Positions 16,432 through 23,843 of a DNA stretch of 29,643 nucleotides are shown piece after piece (position 1 is the stretch's first letter; the number at the start of each line of letters is the position of its first letter). The DNA comes from an uncultured Ilumatobacter sp. (GTDB taxonomy: Bacteria; Actinomycetota; Acidimicrobiia; Acidimicrobiales; Ilumatobacteraceae): NCBI GenBank assembly GCA_938049325.1, contig CALICC010000367.1:1-29643 (forward strand). The letters are read 5' to 3'. The notes below the pieces were generated by a model. The model searched no databases. It had not been told where the DNA came from and worked only from the letters and a program-made list of their open reading frames with translations. The position numbers and the translations under genes are program-made.

Positions 16432-16914
16432 TCAGGACGCCATGAACGAGCGGAGTGCAGCCAAGCCCTCAGCTGTGCCGACGGCGACCACCACATCACC
16501 CTCGTCGAACACGAACTCCGGATCGGGTGCCGGCACACTCGTGTCACCGCGCATCACGGCAACGATCGACGCGCCCGTGCGCGTTCGGTACTCACCGTCG
16601 CGAATCGACTGACCGACGACCGCGGTGCCCGGGGTGACGTGAATCCACTCGATCGCGAGACCGTCGATCTGATGTTGCACCGCCGCAACGGTCTCGGTCA
16701 CGTGACTGGCGCCGAGCAACTCAGCGAGCGTTTGGCTGTCGGCGCGAGTCAGCGTGAGCAACGAAGCACATGCATCGGGGTCTGCGGAGTCGTACACCAC
16801 CACTTCGCGTCGCCCATCGTGGTGGGTGATCACGCCGACGCTCTGGCCTGCTTCGTTGATGTATTCGTGTCGCACTCCGACGCCGGGAAGTCGGGTTTCG
16901 TTGACATTCGACAT
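16432..16914 (-). CDS. KhtT-like regulatory subunit of K+/H+ antiporter (RCK_C domain)
   Basis: A 160-residue soluble protein matching KhtT: a characteristic N-terminal domain (NETRLPGVGVRHEYINEAG) and a C-terminal RCK_C/TrkA_C domain (about 75-160, with VVGQSIRD and FVFDEGDVVVAVGTAEGLAAL). In Bacillus, KhtT gates KhtU and its RCK_C domain binds c-di-AMP; binding here is inference. The open frame reaches 17034, but family similarity starts at the ATG at 16914, which has GATACT ending 6 nt upstream. It leads the khtT-khtU-kinase-anchored protein operon. Confidence 0.92.
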   Translation of the reverse strand: MSNVNETRLPGVGVRHEYINEAGQSVGVITHHDGRREVVVYDSADPDACASLLTLTRADSQTLAELLGASHVTETVAAVQHQIDGLAIEWIHVTPGTAVVGQSIRDGEYRTRTGASIVAVMRGDTSVPAPDPEFVFDEGDVVVAVGTAEGLAALRSFMAS

Positions 16915-16920
16915 CGTCGA

Positions 16921-16926
16921 AGTATC
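16921..16926 (-). promoter_or_regulatory. -10-like box of the khtT-like gene
   Basis: GATACT on the minus strand ends 6 nt before the ATG at 16914, so the antiporter operon can be read separately from the VOC gene upstream. Confidence 0.4.
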
Positions 16927-16997
16927 ACACGAAGAACGCGGGACGGCATTGCCGATCGGTGGCCGATACGACGGTCGATCGTTGCGCGCAACTGCTG

Positions 16998-17405
16998 TCA
17001 GATCGGTGCGCTGATCGTCTCGATCAGATCCCACCGGTTGCCGTAGAGGTCGCGAAAGACCGCCACCCGCCCGTACGGCTCGTCGCGAGGCTCTTCTTCG
17101 AAGACCACACCACGCTGGCTGTAGACCATGTGATCCATGTCGAAGTCCTCGGTGTGCAGGAAGAACGACACTCTCCCGCCGGTTTGATCACCGATGCGGG
17201 CTCGCTGTTCGTCGTTGTCGGCACGGGCCAACAGCAGATGCGCTGACGACAGTTCACGTTCGCTTCCTGGCGGCGACACGACGACCCAGCGCTTGTCGTC
17301 CTGCTTGATGTCTTTCATCAAGGTGAAGCCGAGATCTTGCACGTAGTGCTTGATCGCCCGGTCGTAGTCGTCGACAACCACTGCGACAAGACCGAGAGAG
17401 GACAT
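16998..17405 (-). CDS. VOC-superfamily protein (glyoxalase/bleomycin-resistance fold)
   Basis: A 135-residue single-domain VOC protein with two beta-alpha-beta-beta-beta modules: LGLVAVVVDDYDRAIKHYVQDLGF opens the first and VSFFLHTEDFDMDH the second, and it ends with AVFRDLYGNRWDLIE, the usual C-terminal strand with a metal-binding Glu. The position usually holding the first His ligand is occupied by V, so a classic glyoxalase I metal site may be incomplete. ATG at 17405 is preferred over ATG at 17414 from homology and from a CATCAT box 7 nt upstream. It lies 83 bases upstream of khtT on the same strand. Substrate is unknown; a role in reactive aldehyde handling is inferred from context. Confidence 0.88.
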   Translation of the reverse strand: MSSLGLVAVVVDDYDRAIKHYVQDLGFTLMKDIKQDDKRWVVVSPPGSERELSSAHLLLARADNDEQRARIGDQTGGRVSFFLHTEDFDMDHMVYSQRGVVFEEEPRDEPYGRVAVFRDLYGNRWDLIETISAPI

Positions 17406-17412
17406 ACCCCTC

Positions 17413-17418
17413 ATGATG
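17413..17418 (-). promoter_or_regulatory. -10-like box of the VOC gene
   Basis: CATCAT on the minus strand ends 7 nt before the ATG at 17405. An AGGGG stretch lies in the spacer but is too close to the ATG to be a good Shine-Dalgarno. Confidence 0.35.
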
Positions 17419-17442
17419 CCACGGCATTGTGCAAAGCGTGGC
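17418..17442. promoter_or_regulatory. Inverted repeat upstream of the VOC gene
   Basis: GCCACG and CGTGGC arms are separated by 13 bases and abut the VOC -10-like box, within the 108-base divergent gap to the glutaredoxin gene. A possible operator. Confidence 0.25.
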
Positions 17443-17501
17443 TGAGTGTGAAAGCCAGGGAAACTTCGAAACGCCCCGAGCTGCCCACTCACCCGTCTCA
17501 G

Positions 17502-17507
17502 TAGCGT
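17502..17507 (+). promoter_or_regulatory. -10-like box of the glutaredoxin gene
   Basis: TAGCGT ends 6 nt before the ATG at 17514. Confidence 0.5.
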
Positions 17508-17513
17508 GGCTCC

Positions 17514-17873
17514 ATGAATCAGAACGCCGACACCGATCAGGGCACCAACACCCCTTCCACGCAGATCGACCTCTACTGGCGACCGGGCTGCGGTTTCTGC
17601 TCGTCGCTGCGCAATCAACTCGACAAGCTCGGCATCGAGCGCGTCGAGCACGACATCTGGGACGAGCCGAACAAGGCGGCGGTCGTCCGTCAGCATGCGA
17701 ATGGAAACGAAACCGTTCCGACCGTCGTCATCGGCGGCGTTGGCATGGTCAACCCATCAGCCAAACAGCTGGCCGCTCATCTCGCCGAACACGCACCGCA
17801 TCTCCTCCCCGAAGGATTCGAGCCGCCGCAACAGAGTGGCGTCGGCCGAGCCATCGGCAAGATCTTCAGGTGA
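17514..17873 (+). CDS. Glutaredoxin-like protein (mycoredoxin type)
   Basis: A 119-residue thioredoxin-fold protein with the redox motif C26-G-F-C29 in YWRPGCGFC, and the cis-proline loop VPT (68-70). The CGxC centre and WRPGC context match actinobacterial mycoredoxins, which reduce mixed disulfides of proteins with mycothiol. There is a polar 15-residue N-terminal extension before the fold and a C-terminal tail ending in basic residues. It is divergent from the VOC gene and 51 bases upstream of the transsulfuration operon. Whether this organism makes mycothiol is not shown by the window. Confidence 0.88.
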   Translation: MNQNADTDQGTNTPSTQIDLYWRPGCGFCSSLRNQLDKLGIERVEHDIWDEPNKAAVVRQHANGNETVPTVVIGGVGMVNPSAKQLAAHLAEHAPHLLPEGFEPPQQSGVGRAIGKIFR

Positions 17874-17911
17874 CGAAGCTCACCAGAGCGGCATCGCAGC
17901 GTCTGACGACG

Positions 17912-17917
17912 TAGCGT
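17912..17917 (+). promoter_or_regulatory. -10-like box of the cystathionine beta-synthase gene
   Basis: TAGCGT ends 7 nt before the ATG at 17925. The hexamer is the same as for the glutaredoxin gene just upstream. Confidence 0.5.
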
Positions 17918-17924
17918 TCTGGAA

Positions 17925-19382
17925 ATGAGTGACACCGCGCCCACGCGCCATCCTCAACTCGAGGGCACCGAGATCGCCGATTCAGTGATCGATCTCATCG
18001 GGGAGACACCGATGGTGCGCATGAAGCGAATCAGCGAAGAACAGGGAATCACCTGTGTGCTGGCGATGAAGCACGAGGTGACCAATCCTGGAGGTTCATC
18101 GAAGGACCGCCCTGCGCTCGAGATGATTCTGGCCGCCGAGGCCAGCGGTGAACTGAAGCCGGGCGGCACGATCGTGGAACCCACGTCGGGCAACACCGGG
18201 GTCGGTCTCGCGATCGTCGCGGCACAGCGCGGGTACAAGTGCGTGTTCGTGATGACGAACAAGGCGGGCAAAGAGAAGGTCGACCTGTTGCGTGCGTACG
18301 GCGCCGAAGTCGTCGTCTGTGACGTCGCCGTCGCTCCCGACGATCCGGGCAGCTACTACTCCGTCGCCGAGCGTCTCACCCACGAACGCGACGCCTTTCG
18401 TCCGAACCAGTACGCCAACCCGCACAACCCCGTCGCGCACACCAAGACCACCGGCCCGGAGATCTGGCGGCAAACCGGCGGGCGGATCACGCACTTCATC
18501 GCCGGCGCGGGCACCTGCGGCTCGATCACCGGAACGGGTCGATACCTGAAAGAGATGAACCCGGACATCAAGATCATCGCAGCAGACCCCGAGGCGTCGG
18601 TGTTCTCAGGCGGATCGGGGCGCCCGTACCTCGTCGAAGGGGTGGGCGAGGACTTCTTCCCAGCGGCCTACGACGGTGACCTGTGGGACGAAGTCATCCC
18701 GATCAGCGACGAAGAGAGCTTTCTCACCGCCAGGTACGTCAGCGAGACCGAAGGCATCCTCATCGGTGGCTCGGGCGGCACCGCCGTCGCCGCGGCGATG
18801 AAGGTCGCGAAGCAAGCAGACGACGACGCTGTGGTCGTGGTGTTCAATCCCGACTCGGGACGCGGCTATCTGTCGACGGTGTTCAACGAAGCGTGGATGA
18901 TGAACTTCGGCTTCCTCCAGGAATGTGATCAGTGCGTCGGGGCGGTCCTCGACACTCGCAACGCATCGATCGAGAACCTGCTCTACGTCAATCCATCACA
19001 AACTGTCGCCGATGCGATCGAGATCATGCGCTCCAACGGGGTGAGTCAGCTTCCGGTGTGCAAGAACACGCCGCCGTTCGCAAACGCCGAGGTGTCGGGC
19101 TCGGTCGACGAACTCGAGTTGATGGAAGTGATCAGTCGCGATCCGGGCGCCATGAAAACCGAGGTCGAGAAGGTCATGTCGGCGAAGTTGCCGACGATCG
19201 GCGTCGGCCAAAAGGTCGAGCTGGCCGTCGAGATGCTGGAGAACGCTCCCGCGCTTCTCGTGCTGTCCGGCGGGCGCCCGCTCAGCGTCCTCACCCGCAC
19301 CGACGTCCTGTCGTACTTCACCGCCATCGCCGAATCGATCGCGGCACACGACACAGCCAACGAAACAGAAGGAGACGTCTGA
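17925..19382 (+). CDS. cbs: Cystathionine beta-synthase
   Basis: A 485-residue PLP enzyme that condenses homocysteine with serine to cystathionine. The catalytic domain (about 15-325) has the PLP-binding lysine K60 in NPGGSSKDR, the phosphate/substrate loop PTSGNTG (86-92) and GAGTCGSITGTGRYL. Two C-terminal CBS domains follow (about 335-470; PSQTVADAIEIMRSNGVSQLPV and KLPTIGVGQKVELAVEML). These domains separate it from cysteine synthase and match mycobacterial Cbs (Rv1077). It lacks a heme-binding N-terminus. It is followed, sharing one base, by the gamma-synthase/lyase gene, giving the transsulfuration route. Confidence 0.96.
   Translation: MSDTAPTRHPQLEGTEIADSVIDLIGETPMVRMKRISEEQGITCVLAMKHEVTNPGGSSKDRPALEMILAAEASGELKPGGTIVEPTSGNTGVGLAIVAAQRGYKCVFVMTNKAGKEKVDLLRAYGAEVVVCDVAVAPDDPGSYYSVAERLTHERDAFRPNQYANPHNPVAHTKTTGPEIWRQTGGRITHFIAGAGTCGSITGTGRYLKEMNPDIKIIAADPEASVFSGGSGRPYLVEGVGEDFFPAAYDGDLWDEVIPISDEESFLTARYVSETEGILIGGSGGTAVAAAMKVAKQADDDAVVVVFNPDSGRGYLSTVFNEAWMMNFGFLQECDQCVGAVLDTRNASIENLLYVNPSQTVADAIEIMRSNGVSQLPVCKNTPPFANAEVSGSVDELELMEVISRDPGAMKTEVEKVMSAKLPTIGVGQKVELAVEMLENAPALLVLSGGRPLSVLTRTDVLSYFTAIAESIAAHDTANETEGDV
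19368..19374 (+). promoter_or_regulatory. Shine-Dalgarno of the gamma-synthase/lyase gene
   Basis: GAAGGAG lies 7 nt before the ATG at 19382 and inside the end of cbs. It fixes this start within a frame that is open much further upstream. Confidence 0.75.
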
Positions 19383-20545
19383 TGGGCGACATCGAACAGG
19401 AGCACGAGCTCGCAGGCTTCTCGACCCGGGCCATTCACGCAGGCCAGGAACCCGACCCCACCACAGGTGCGGTCGTCACCCCGATCTCGCTGTCGACCAC
19501 GTTTGCTCAAGATGGCGTCGGCAACCACAAGGGGTTCGAGTACTCCCGGTCCGGCAACCCGACGCGCACGGCCGTCGACACGCAGATCGCGTCACTCGAA
19601 GAAGCTCGCTACGGGATGTCGTTCGCGAGTGGGCTCGCGGCCGAAGACAACATTTTGCGCGTGCTCAAGCAGGGCCAGCGTGTCCTGCTCGGCAACGACG
19701 CGTACGGCGGCACCTTTCGACTGATCGCGAACGTGTGGAGCCCGATGGGGTACCCATGGAGCGCTGTCGACCTCACCGATCTCGACGGGCTGCGGGCCAA
19801 TTGGCCCGACGACACCGGGATGATCTGGTTGGAGACTCCAACCAACCCGCTGCTCACCTGCTTCGACATCGAAGCCATTGCCGCGATCGCCCACGAGCGT
19901 GGCGCGATCGTCGTGGTCGACAACACCTTCGCGACGCCGTACCTGCAGCAGCCGATCACGCTCGGTGCCGACATCGTCGTGCACTCGGCAACGAAGTATC
20001 TCGGCGGGCACAGCGACGTCGTGGGCGGATTCGTCGCGACCTCGAACGACGAGTTGGCCGAGAAGATCGCCTACACGCAGAACGCGGCCGGAGCGGTGCC
20101 TTCGCCGTTCGACTCGTATCTCGTACTGCGCGGCGTGAAGACGCTCGCCATCCGGATGGATCGACACTGCCAGAACGCACGCGCAATCGTCGACTTGCTG
20201 GTCGATCACCCGGCGATCGAGCGGGTGCTCTACCCGCAACTGCCCGACCACCCCGGCCACGAAGCCGCTGCGAAGCAGATGAAGGACTTCGGCGGCATGG
20301 TGTCGTTCCAAGTGAAGGCCGGCCGCGACGCCGCCATGCGCGTCGCCGACGCCACGTCGATCTTCACGCTCGCCGAGTCGCTCGGCGCCGTCGAGAGCCT
20401 GATCGAGCATCCTGCCGCCATGACACACATGTCGGCCGCGGGCTCACCGCTCGAAGTCCCCGACAACCTGGTGCGGCTCTCCGTCGGGATCGAAGACTCG
20501 CACGATCTGGTCGACGACCTCGCTCAGGCCCTCGACTCGATCTGA
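19382..20545 (+). CDS. metB: Cystathionine gamma-synthase / gamma-lyase (Cys/Met metabolism PLP enzyme)
   Basis: A 387-residue fold-type I PLP enzyme of the Cys/Met metabolism family. Signatures are FSTRAIHAGQEPD at the N-terminus, YSRSGNPTR (54-62), ETPTNPL (151-157), VVDNTFATPYLQQP (178-191) and the PLP lysine K205 in HSATKYLGGHSD. It could form cystathionine from an activated homoserine, as metB, or split cystathionine to cysteine, as gamma-lyase. Pairing with cbs favours the reverse transsulfuration direction; the Mycobacterium homologue near cbs is annotated metB. The ATG shares one base with the cbs stop. Its 3' end overlaps the convergent membrane-protein gene by 22 bases. Confidence 0.94.
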   Translation: MGDIEQEHELAGFSTRAIHAGQEPDPTTGAVVTPISLSTTFAQDGVGNHKGFEYSRSGNPTRTAVDTQIASLEEARYGMSFASGLAAEDNILRVLKQGQRVLLGNDAYGGTFRLIANVWSPMGYPWSAVDLTDLDGLRANWPDDTGMIWLETPTNPLLTCFDIEAIAAIAHERGAIVVVDNTFATPYLQQPITLGADIVVHSATKYLGGHSDVVGGFVATSNDELAEKIAYTQNAAGAVPSPFDSYLVLRGVKTLAIRMDRHCQNARAIVDLLVDHPAIERVLYPQLPDHPGHEAAAKQMKDFGGMVSFQVKAGRDAAMRVADATSIFTLAESLGAVESLIEHPAAMTHMSAAGSPLEVPDNLVRLSVGIEDSHDLVDDLAQALDSI

Positions 20546-21066
20546 CCGGCGTCCCGCTTCGACCAACTGTCGGCGTCAGCACCGGGTCCTGAGCCGTCGC
20601 CGACCGAGCGCCGGATCGCTGGGACAACGAACGCGAGGATGGGCGCGAGCATCAGAGCGATGAGCGGTACGCCCGAGATCGGGATCGCATCAGCACATTC
20701 GCGATATCCCCCGATGGCCCCTGCGGTGATCAGGCGCAACACCACGACCAAAGCTGCGTATGGGGTCAACGCGAGGAGTACGGAGATGAGCCACGAGGGC
20801 CGACGGCCGGGCCGCACACGCGTCCAGATCACGTGGCCGAGAGTGCCGGCAATCAACACGAGGCTCCAGCCACGCAAGAACAGCGGCCACGACGCGAGTT
20901 CGCCGGATTGAGGCGAATTCGCCAAGGCGTACGCTCCCGGCCCGCCTGAGCCGAACGTGTCGCAGATGACGTCCGCTCGCGTCCACAACACGGTGAAGCC
21001 ACCGACGAGGAACGCGGCAACAGCGGCGGGCAATTGGATGACGAAGGTGCGCCTGATCGATGTCAC
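20524..21066 (-). CDS. Small multi-helix membrane protein, function unknown
   Basis: A 180-residue protein with about four hydrophobic helices (VIQLPAAVAAFLVGGFTVLW, LFLRGWSLVLIAGTLGHVIW, WLISVLLALTPYAALVVVLRL and the PLIALMLAPILAFVVPAI stretch) and a polar charged C-terminus. A cysteine pair sits in extracytoplasmic loops (VICDTFG and YRECADA). I do not recognise the family. Start taken as GTG at 21064-21066; no clear Shine-Dalgarno or -10 box is visible there, so the start is uncertain and the frame is open to 21168. Its end overlaps the 3' end of the convergent PLP-enzyme gene. Confidence 0.7.
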   Translation of the reverse strand: MTSIRRTFVIQLPAAVAAFLVGGFTVLWTRADVICDTFGSGGPGAYALANSPQSGELASWPLFLRGWSLVLIAGTLGHVIWTRVRPGRRPSWLISVLLALTPYAALVVVLRLITAGAIGGYRECADAIPISGVPLIALMLAPILAFVVPAIRRSVGDGSGPGADADSWSKRDAGQIESRA

Positions 21067-21154
21067 GTTGAGTTGGACGCTCCCCGACCGTCGCAGGTTC
21101 CCGTACCCGACCGCGTGTCGGTGCGGAGGTCTTGCGTCTCGTGCCGCGGGCGAC

Positions 21155-21160
21155 CATCCT
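21155..21160 (+). promoter_or_regulatory. -10-like box of the 21167 gene
   Basis: CATCCT ends 6 nt before the ATG at 21167. Confidence 0.4.
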
Positions 21161-21166
21161 GGACAC

Positions 21167-21460
21167 ATGACGAAGTTCGGCGGCCAGCATGCTCATCGGG
21201 TGTTTCTCCCCCAGGCGCTGGGTGGCGACGAGTTCCTCCGGGTCACGTGGCACGAGCACAACGGCGTGTTCGTGTTCTCTCAGTGGGAACGTGAGCGCTG
21301 CGTCGCGGCGACTCCCGTTCGCGTCGACCAGCTCGGCGATCTCGGCACGATGATCGTGACCGCCGTTGGCGAAGAAATGCGCAAAGCTGCGTCGACCCCC
21401 TCGTGGGACGCTCCTGCCCGCGACGGCGTCGTGCACCTCGGCCGCGAGCTCCCCGCCTAA
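21167..21460 (+). CDS. Small conserved-looking protein of unknown function
   Basis: A 97-residue soluble protein without signal peptide or membrane segment. The first half alternates strands (HRVFLPQALGGDEFLRVTWHEHNGVFVFSQW can be read as a beta hairpin series), and the second half looks helical. No motif I recognise. Support as a real gene: a good -10-like box at leaderless spacing, coding-type third-position GC, and a 4-base convergent overlap of stops with the downstream hydrolase gene. Confidence 0.7.
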   Translation: MTKFGGQHAHRVFLPQALGGDEFLRVTWHEHNGVFVFSQWERERCVAATPVRVDQLGDLGTMIVTAVGEEMRKAASTPSWDAPARDGVVHLGRELPA

Positions 21461-22128
21461 CGAAACGCTTCGCTGAGCAACCTGTCGAACACCTCCGGCT
21501 GTTCCAGGTTGACGTAGTGACCGCTGTTGGCCACGACATGAAAAGCTCGGTTCGGTCGTTGTGTGAGCGCTCGCAGTTTTGCGGGGGCCGGGGCCACATC
21601 GGTGGCGCCGCTGATCCCGATGAGCGGCTTGTTCCAGCCTGCAGCGAATGCTGAGAGGTCACTGCGATCGTGAAACGCCCGCACGCCGTTGACCACGACA
21701 CTGACGTCCTGCTCCATCGCCCAGTCTCTCGCCGACTCCTTGACCGCCGCCGATGTCTCGTCGCCAAACAGTGGCAACCAGTACCTCTCCCAGGCTGCGG
21801 ACATGCCCTCGGTCTCCAGCAAGCAAACCGCCTCGTCACGCAGCGCTGGCTCAGGCCGAACCTCGGCCTTGGCCCCGACGAGCACGATTGCGGCGACCTG
21901 CTCCGGCGCCTGTCGAGCCACCTCCAACGCGCATGATCCTCCGACCGAGCAGCCGACGACGACGAACTCCTCAGAACCTGCCTGGTCCAGCACCGACGAC
22001 GCCCACTCCTCGATCGATGCACCGCGAGCGAACAGGTCCGGCGCATCGGTTGGTCCGCCCCAAGCGGCGGTCGTGTCATCCCACATCCGACCGTCGAACG
22101 GCAGCGCGTGCAGAAACCTCAGCTTCAT
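21457..22128 (-). CDS. Alpha/beta hydrolase
   Basis: A 223-residue alpha/beta-hydrolase-fold protein. The nucleophile elbow is G59-C-S61-V-G63, the acid is probably D177 in GISGATD, and the histidine H204 in NSGHYVNLEQPE; this gives a complete triad. The N-terminus HALPFDGRMWDD resembles esterase/hydrolase members that act on small esters or C-C bonds. The cap is small. Its ATG lies inside the stop of a 30-residue ORF (ATGA overlap) that has a very strong Shine-Dalgarno, so translation of the hydrolase is probably coupled to that ORF. Substrate unknown. Confidence 0.9.
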   Translation of the reverse strand: MKLRFLHALPFDGRMWDDTTAAWGGPTDAPDLFARGASIEEWASSVLDQAGSEEFVVVGCSVGGSCALEVARQAPEQVAAIVLVGAKAEVRPEPALRDEAVCLLETEGMSAAWERYWLPLFGDETSAAVKESARDWAMEQDVSVVVNGVRAFHDRSDLSAFAAGWNKPLIGISGATDVAPAPAKLRALTQRPNRAFHVVANSGHYVNLEQPEVFDRLLSEAFR

Positions 22129-22217
22129 CTGACGACAGCAACGACCAGCCGATGAACGCGGACTGTTCGTTCGACCTTGGCGAGGCCGAGTACGAGTGCG
22201 GCGTTCTTCAGGCGCAT
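22125..22217 (-). CDS. 30-residue micro-ORF coupled to the alpha/beta hydrolase gene
   Basis: An ORF of 30 codons starting MRLKNAALVLG with a basic, hydrophobic composition (Val/Leu/Arg/Lys; no acidic residue except one Glu). A strong Shine-Dalgarno GAGGAGAAG lies 6 nt before its ATG, and its TGA overlaps the hydrolase ATG as ATGA. It is a candidate leader peptide or a small membrane-active peptide that sets translation of the hydrolase. It may instead be the remnant of a larger gene; I see no homologous family from memory. Confidence 0.55.
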   Translation of the reverse strand: MRLKNAALVLGLAKVERTVRVHRLVVAVVR

Positions 22218-22223
22218 GATGAT

Positions 22224-22232
22224 CTTCTCCTC
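22224..22232 (-). promoter_or_regulatory. Strong Shine-Dalgarno of the 22217 micro-ORF
   Basis: GAGGAGAAG on the minus strand, 6 nt from the ATG, is the best ribosome-binding site I see in the window. It serves the micro-ORF rather than the hydrolase directly. Confidence 0.7.
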
Positions 22233-22244
22233 GATCGGGCAACT

Positions 22245-22263
22245 GTGTCGGACCCTACGACAC
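22245..22263. promoter_or_regulatory. Palindrome over the -10 box of the micro-ORF/hydrolase promoter
   Basis: GTGTCG-N7-CGACAC is a perfect 6-base inverted repeat. Its spacer contains a minus-strand TAGGGT (22252-22257), a likely -10 box that would give a leader of about 28-30 nt before the micro-ORF. The placement suits a repressor operator. Confidence 0.4.
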
Positions 22264-22335
22264 GACGCCGCAGCTCTTGAACGCGCATCGAGCGCAGCGG
22301 GAACCCGATCGGAGCCGATTCGGGCCAACCCGTGC

Positions 22336-22341
22336 CATCCT
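22336..22341 (+). promoter_or_regulatory. -10-like box of otsA
   Basis: CATCCT ends 7 nt before the ATG at 22349. The same hexamer occurs before the gene at 21167. Confidence 0.4.
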
Positions 22342-22348
22342 GTGGTGC

Positions 22349-23842
22349 ATGAGCGACACGCCCGATCTCCCAGTGGTGGAACGGCGACGAACCGACGGCA
22401 CGCCCGCGGATCGAACGATCCCACCCGCCGAGCTCGATCCACTCCGTGCGCCGACCGATCGTCCCATCGTCATCGCGGCCAACCGGCTACCGGTCATGCG
22501 CACCGACGACGGCTGGTCACCGTCACCAGGTGGCCTCGTACGTGCGTTGTATCCCATGCTGCGCGAGTCGGGCGGAACGTGGGTGGGCTGGACCGGCGAC
22601 GCCGACGACGCAGCCGAGCCGTTCTCGGTCGAGGGCGTCGACCTTCACCCGGTTGCCGTCAGCGCAGAGGAGATGGAGCTCTACTACGAGGGCTTCTCCA
22701 ACGACGCGCTCTGGCCGCTCTACCACGACGCCCTGCGCGAGTCGACCTACAGCGGCGAACAGTGGGATGCATACCAAGCCGTCAACGAACGTTTCGCCAT
22801 CGCCCTCGCCAACATCGCTCCGGAGAACTCGGTCGTGTGGATCCACGACTACCAGCTGCAGCTCGTACCGGCGATGTTGCGCCGACAGCGCCCCGACCTC
22901 ACGATCGGCTTCTTCCTGCACATCCCGTTTCCTCCCGCCGAACTGTTCACACGGCTTCCGTGGCGCGATGAGATCATCCAAGGTTTGCTCGGCTGTGACC
23001 TCATTGGATTCCAACGACCCAAGGACGCTGCGAACTTCCAGGCAGCGGCGAGCCAGCTCCTCGACGCCGACACCGATCCGGACGGCACGATCCGGCTGGA
23101 TGGGGGCACCACGATCGCCGGAGTGTTCCCGATCTCGATCGATGTCACCGAAGTCGAGGAAATCGCGGCCGGTCGAGCAACGCGCCAGCGAACGAGCCAA
23201 ATCCGTGCCCGCCTCGGCGACCCCGAGGTCATCATGCTCGGCGTCGACCGGCTCGACTACACGAAGGGCATCGGCCTGCGCCTCAAGGCGTTCGCTCAGC
23301 TCCTCGAAGACGAACGACTCGACCCCACTCGCCACGTGATGGTGCAGGTCGCCACGCCCACCCGCGAGGCGGTGGAGCACTATCAAGACGAACGCGCCGA
23401 GATCGAACGCCTCGTGGGTGAGATCAACGGCCGCTTCAGCCGCATCGGGCTCCCCGTCGTCCACTACCTGTACCAGACCCTGCCGTACGACGAACTCGTG
23501 GCCCTCTACCGCGCCGGCGACGTCATGCTGGTCACGCCATTCCGCGACGGGATGAACCTGGTCGCAAAGGAGTACTGCGCGGCACACATCGACGGCGACG
23601 GCGTGCTGGTGCTGTCAGAGTTCGCTGGCGCTGCCGACGAGCTGACCGAAGCGGTGCAGGTCAACCCACACGACGACCGCGCGCTCCAGGATGCGATCGT
23701 CGAAGCGGTCGAGATGCACCGACACGAACGCCGCGGTCGCATGGAGGGCCTCCGCAACCAAATTCGCAAGAGCGATGTGCAGGGTTGGGCCGCCCGATTC
23801 CTCGCCGCACTCGACGCGACCACGCCGACCACGACGCCCTGA
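22349..23842 (+). CDS. otsA: Trehalose-6-phosphate synthase
   Basis: A 497-residue GT20 glycosyltransferase that makes trehalose 6-phosphate from a nucleotide-glucose donor and glucose 6-phosphate. Visible: IVIAANRLPV (40-49), the glycine loop GGLV (61-64), WIHDYQLQLVP (164-174), FFLHIPFPP (188-196), GVDRLDYTKGI with R301 and K306, and the TPFRDGMNLVAKEY donor-site segment (396-409). A 38-residue, polar N-terminal extension precedes the fold. The frame is open upstream to 22277, but the CATCCT box and the MSD start set 22349. The otsB start follows the stop by one base. Confidence 0.97.
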   Translation: MSDTPDLPVVERRRTDGTPADRTIPPAELDPLRAPTDRPIVIAANRLPVMRTDDGWSPSPGGLVRALYPMLRESGGTWVGWTGDADDAAEPFSVEGVDLHPVAVSAEEMELYYEGFSNDALWPLYHDALRESTYSGEQWDAYQAVNERFAIALANIAPENSVVWIHDYQLQLVPAMLRRQRPDLTIGFFLHIPFPPAELFTRLPWRDEIIQGLLGCDLIGFQRPKDAANFQAAASQLLDADTDPDGTIRLDGGTTIAGVFPISIDVTEVEEIAAGRATRQRTSQIRARLGDPEVIMLGVDRLDYTKGIGLRLKAFAQLLEDERLDPTRHVMVQVATPTREAVEHYQDERAEIERLVGEINGRFSRIGLPVVHYLYQTLPYDELVALYRAGDVMLVTPFRDGMNLVAKEYCAAHIDGDGVLVLSEFAGAADELTEAVQVNPHDDRALQDAIVEAVEMHRHERRGRMEGLRNQIRKSDVQGWAARFLAALDATTPTTTP

Positions 23843-23843
23843 C

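Noticed and set aside
16915..17034. 40-codon extension of the KhtT-like protein
   Set aside because: It covers the promoter region and overlaps the end of the VOC gene; KhtT similarity begins at the ATG at 16914.
18932..19381. 150-codon upstream extension of the gamma-synthase/lyase frame
   Set aside because: It lies in another frame inside cbs and is Arg-rich; the Shine-Dalgarno at 19368 and the family N-terminus set the start at 19382.
17925..19382. Cysteine synthase instead of cystathionine beta-synthase
   Set aside because: Two C-terminal CBS domains and the following gamma-synthase/lyase gene favour Cbs.
22523..23587. 354-codon minus-strand frame inside otsA
   Set aside because: Complement of a clear GT20 gene, with no recognisable domain.
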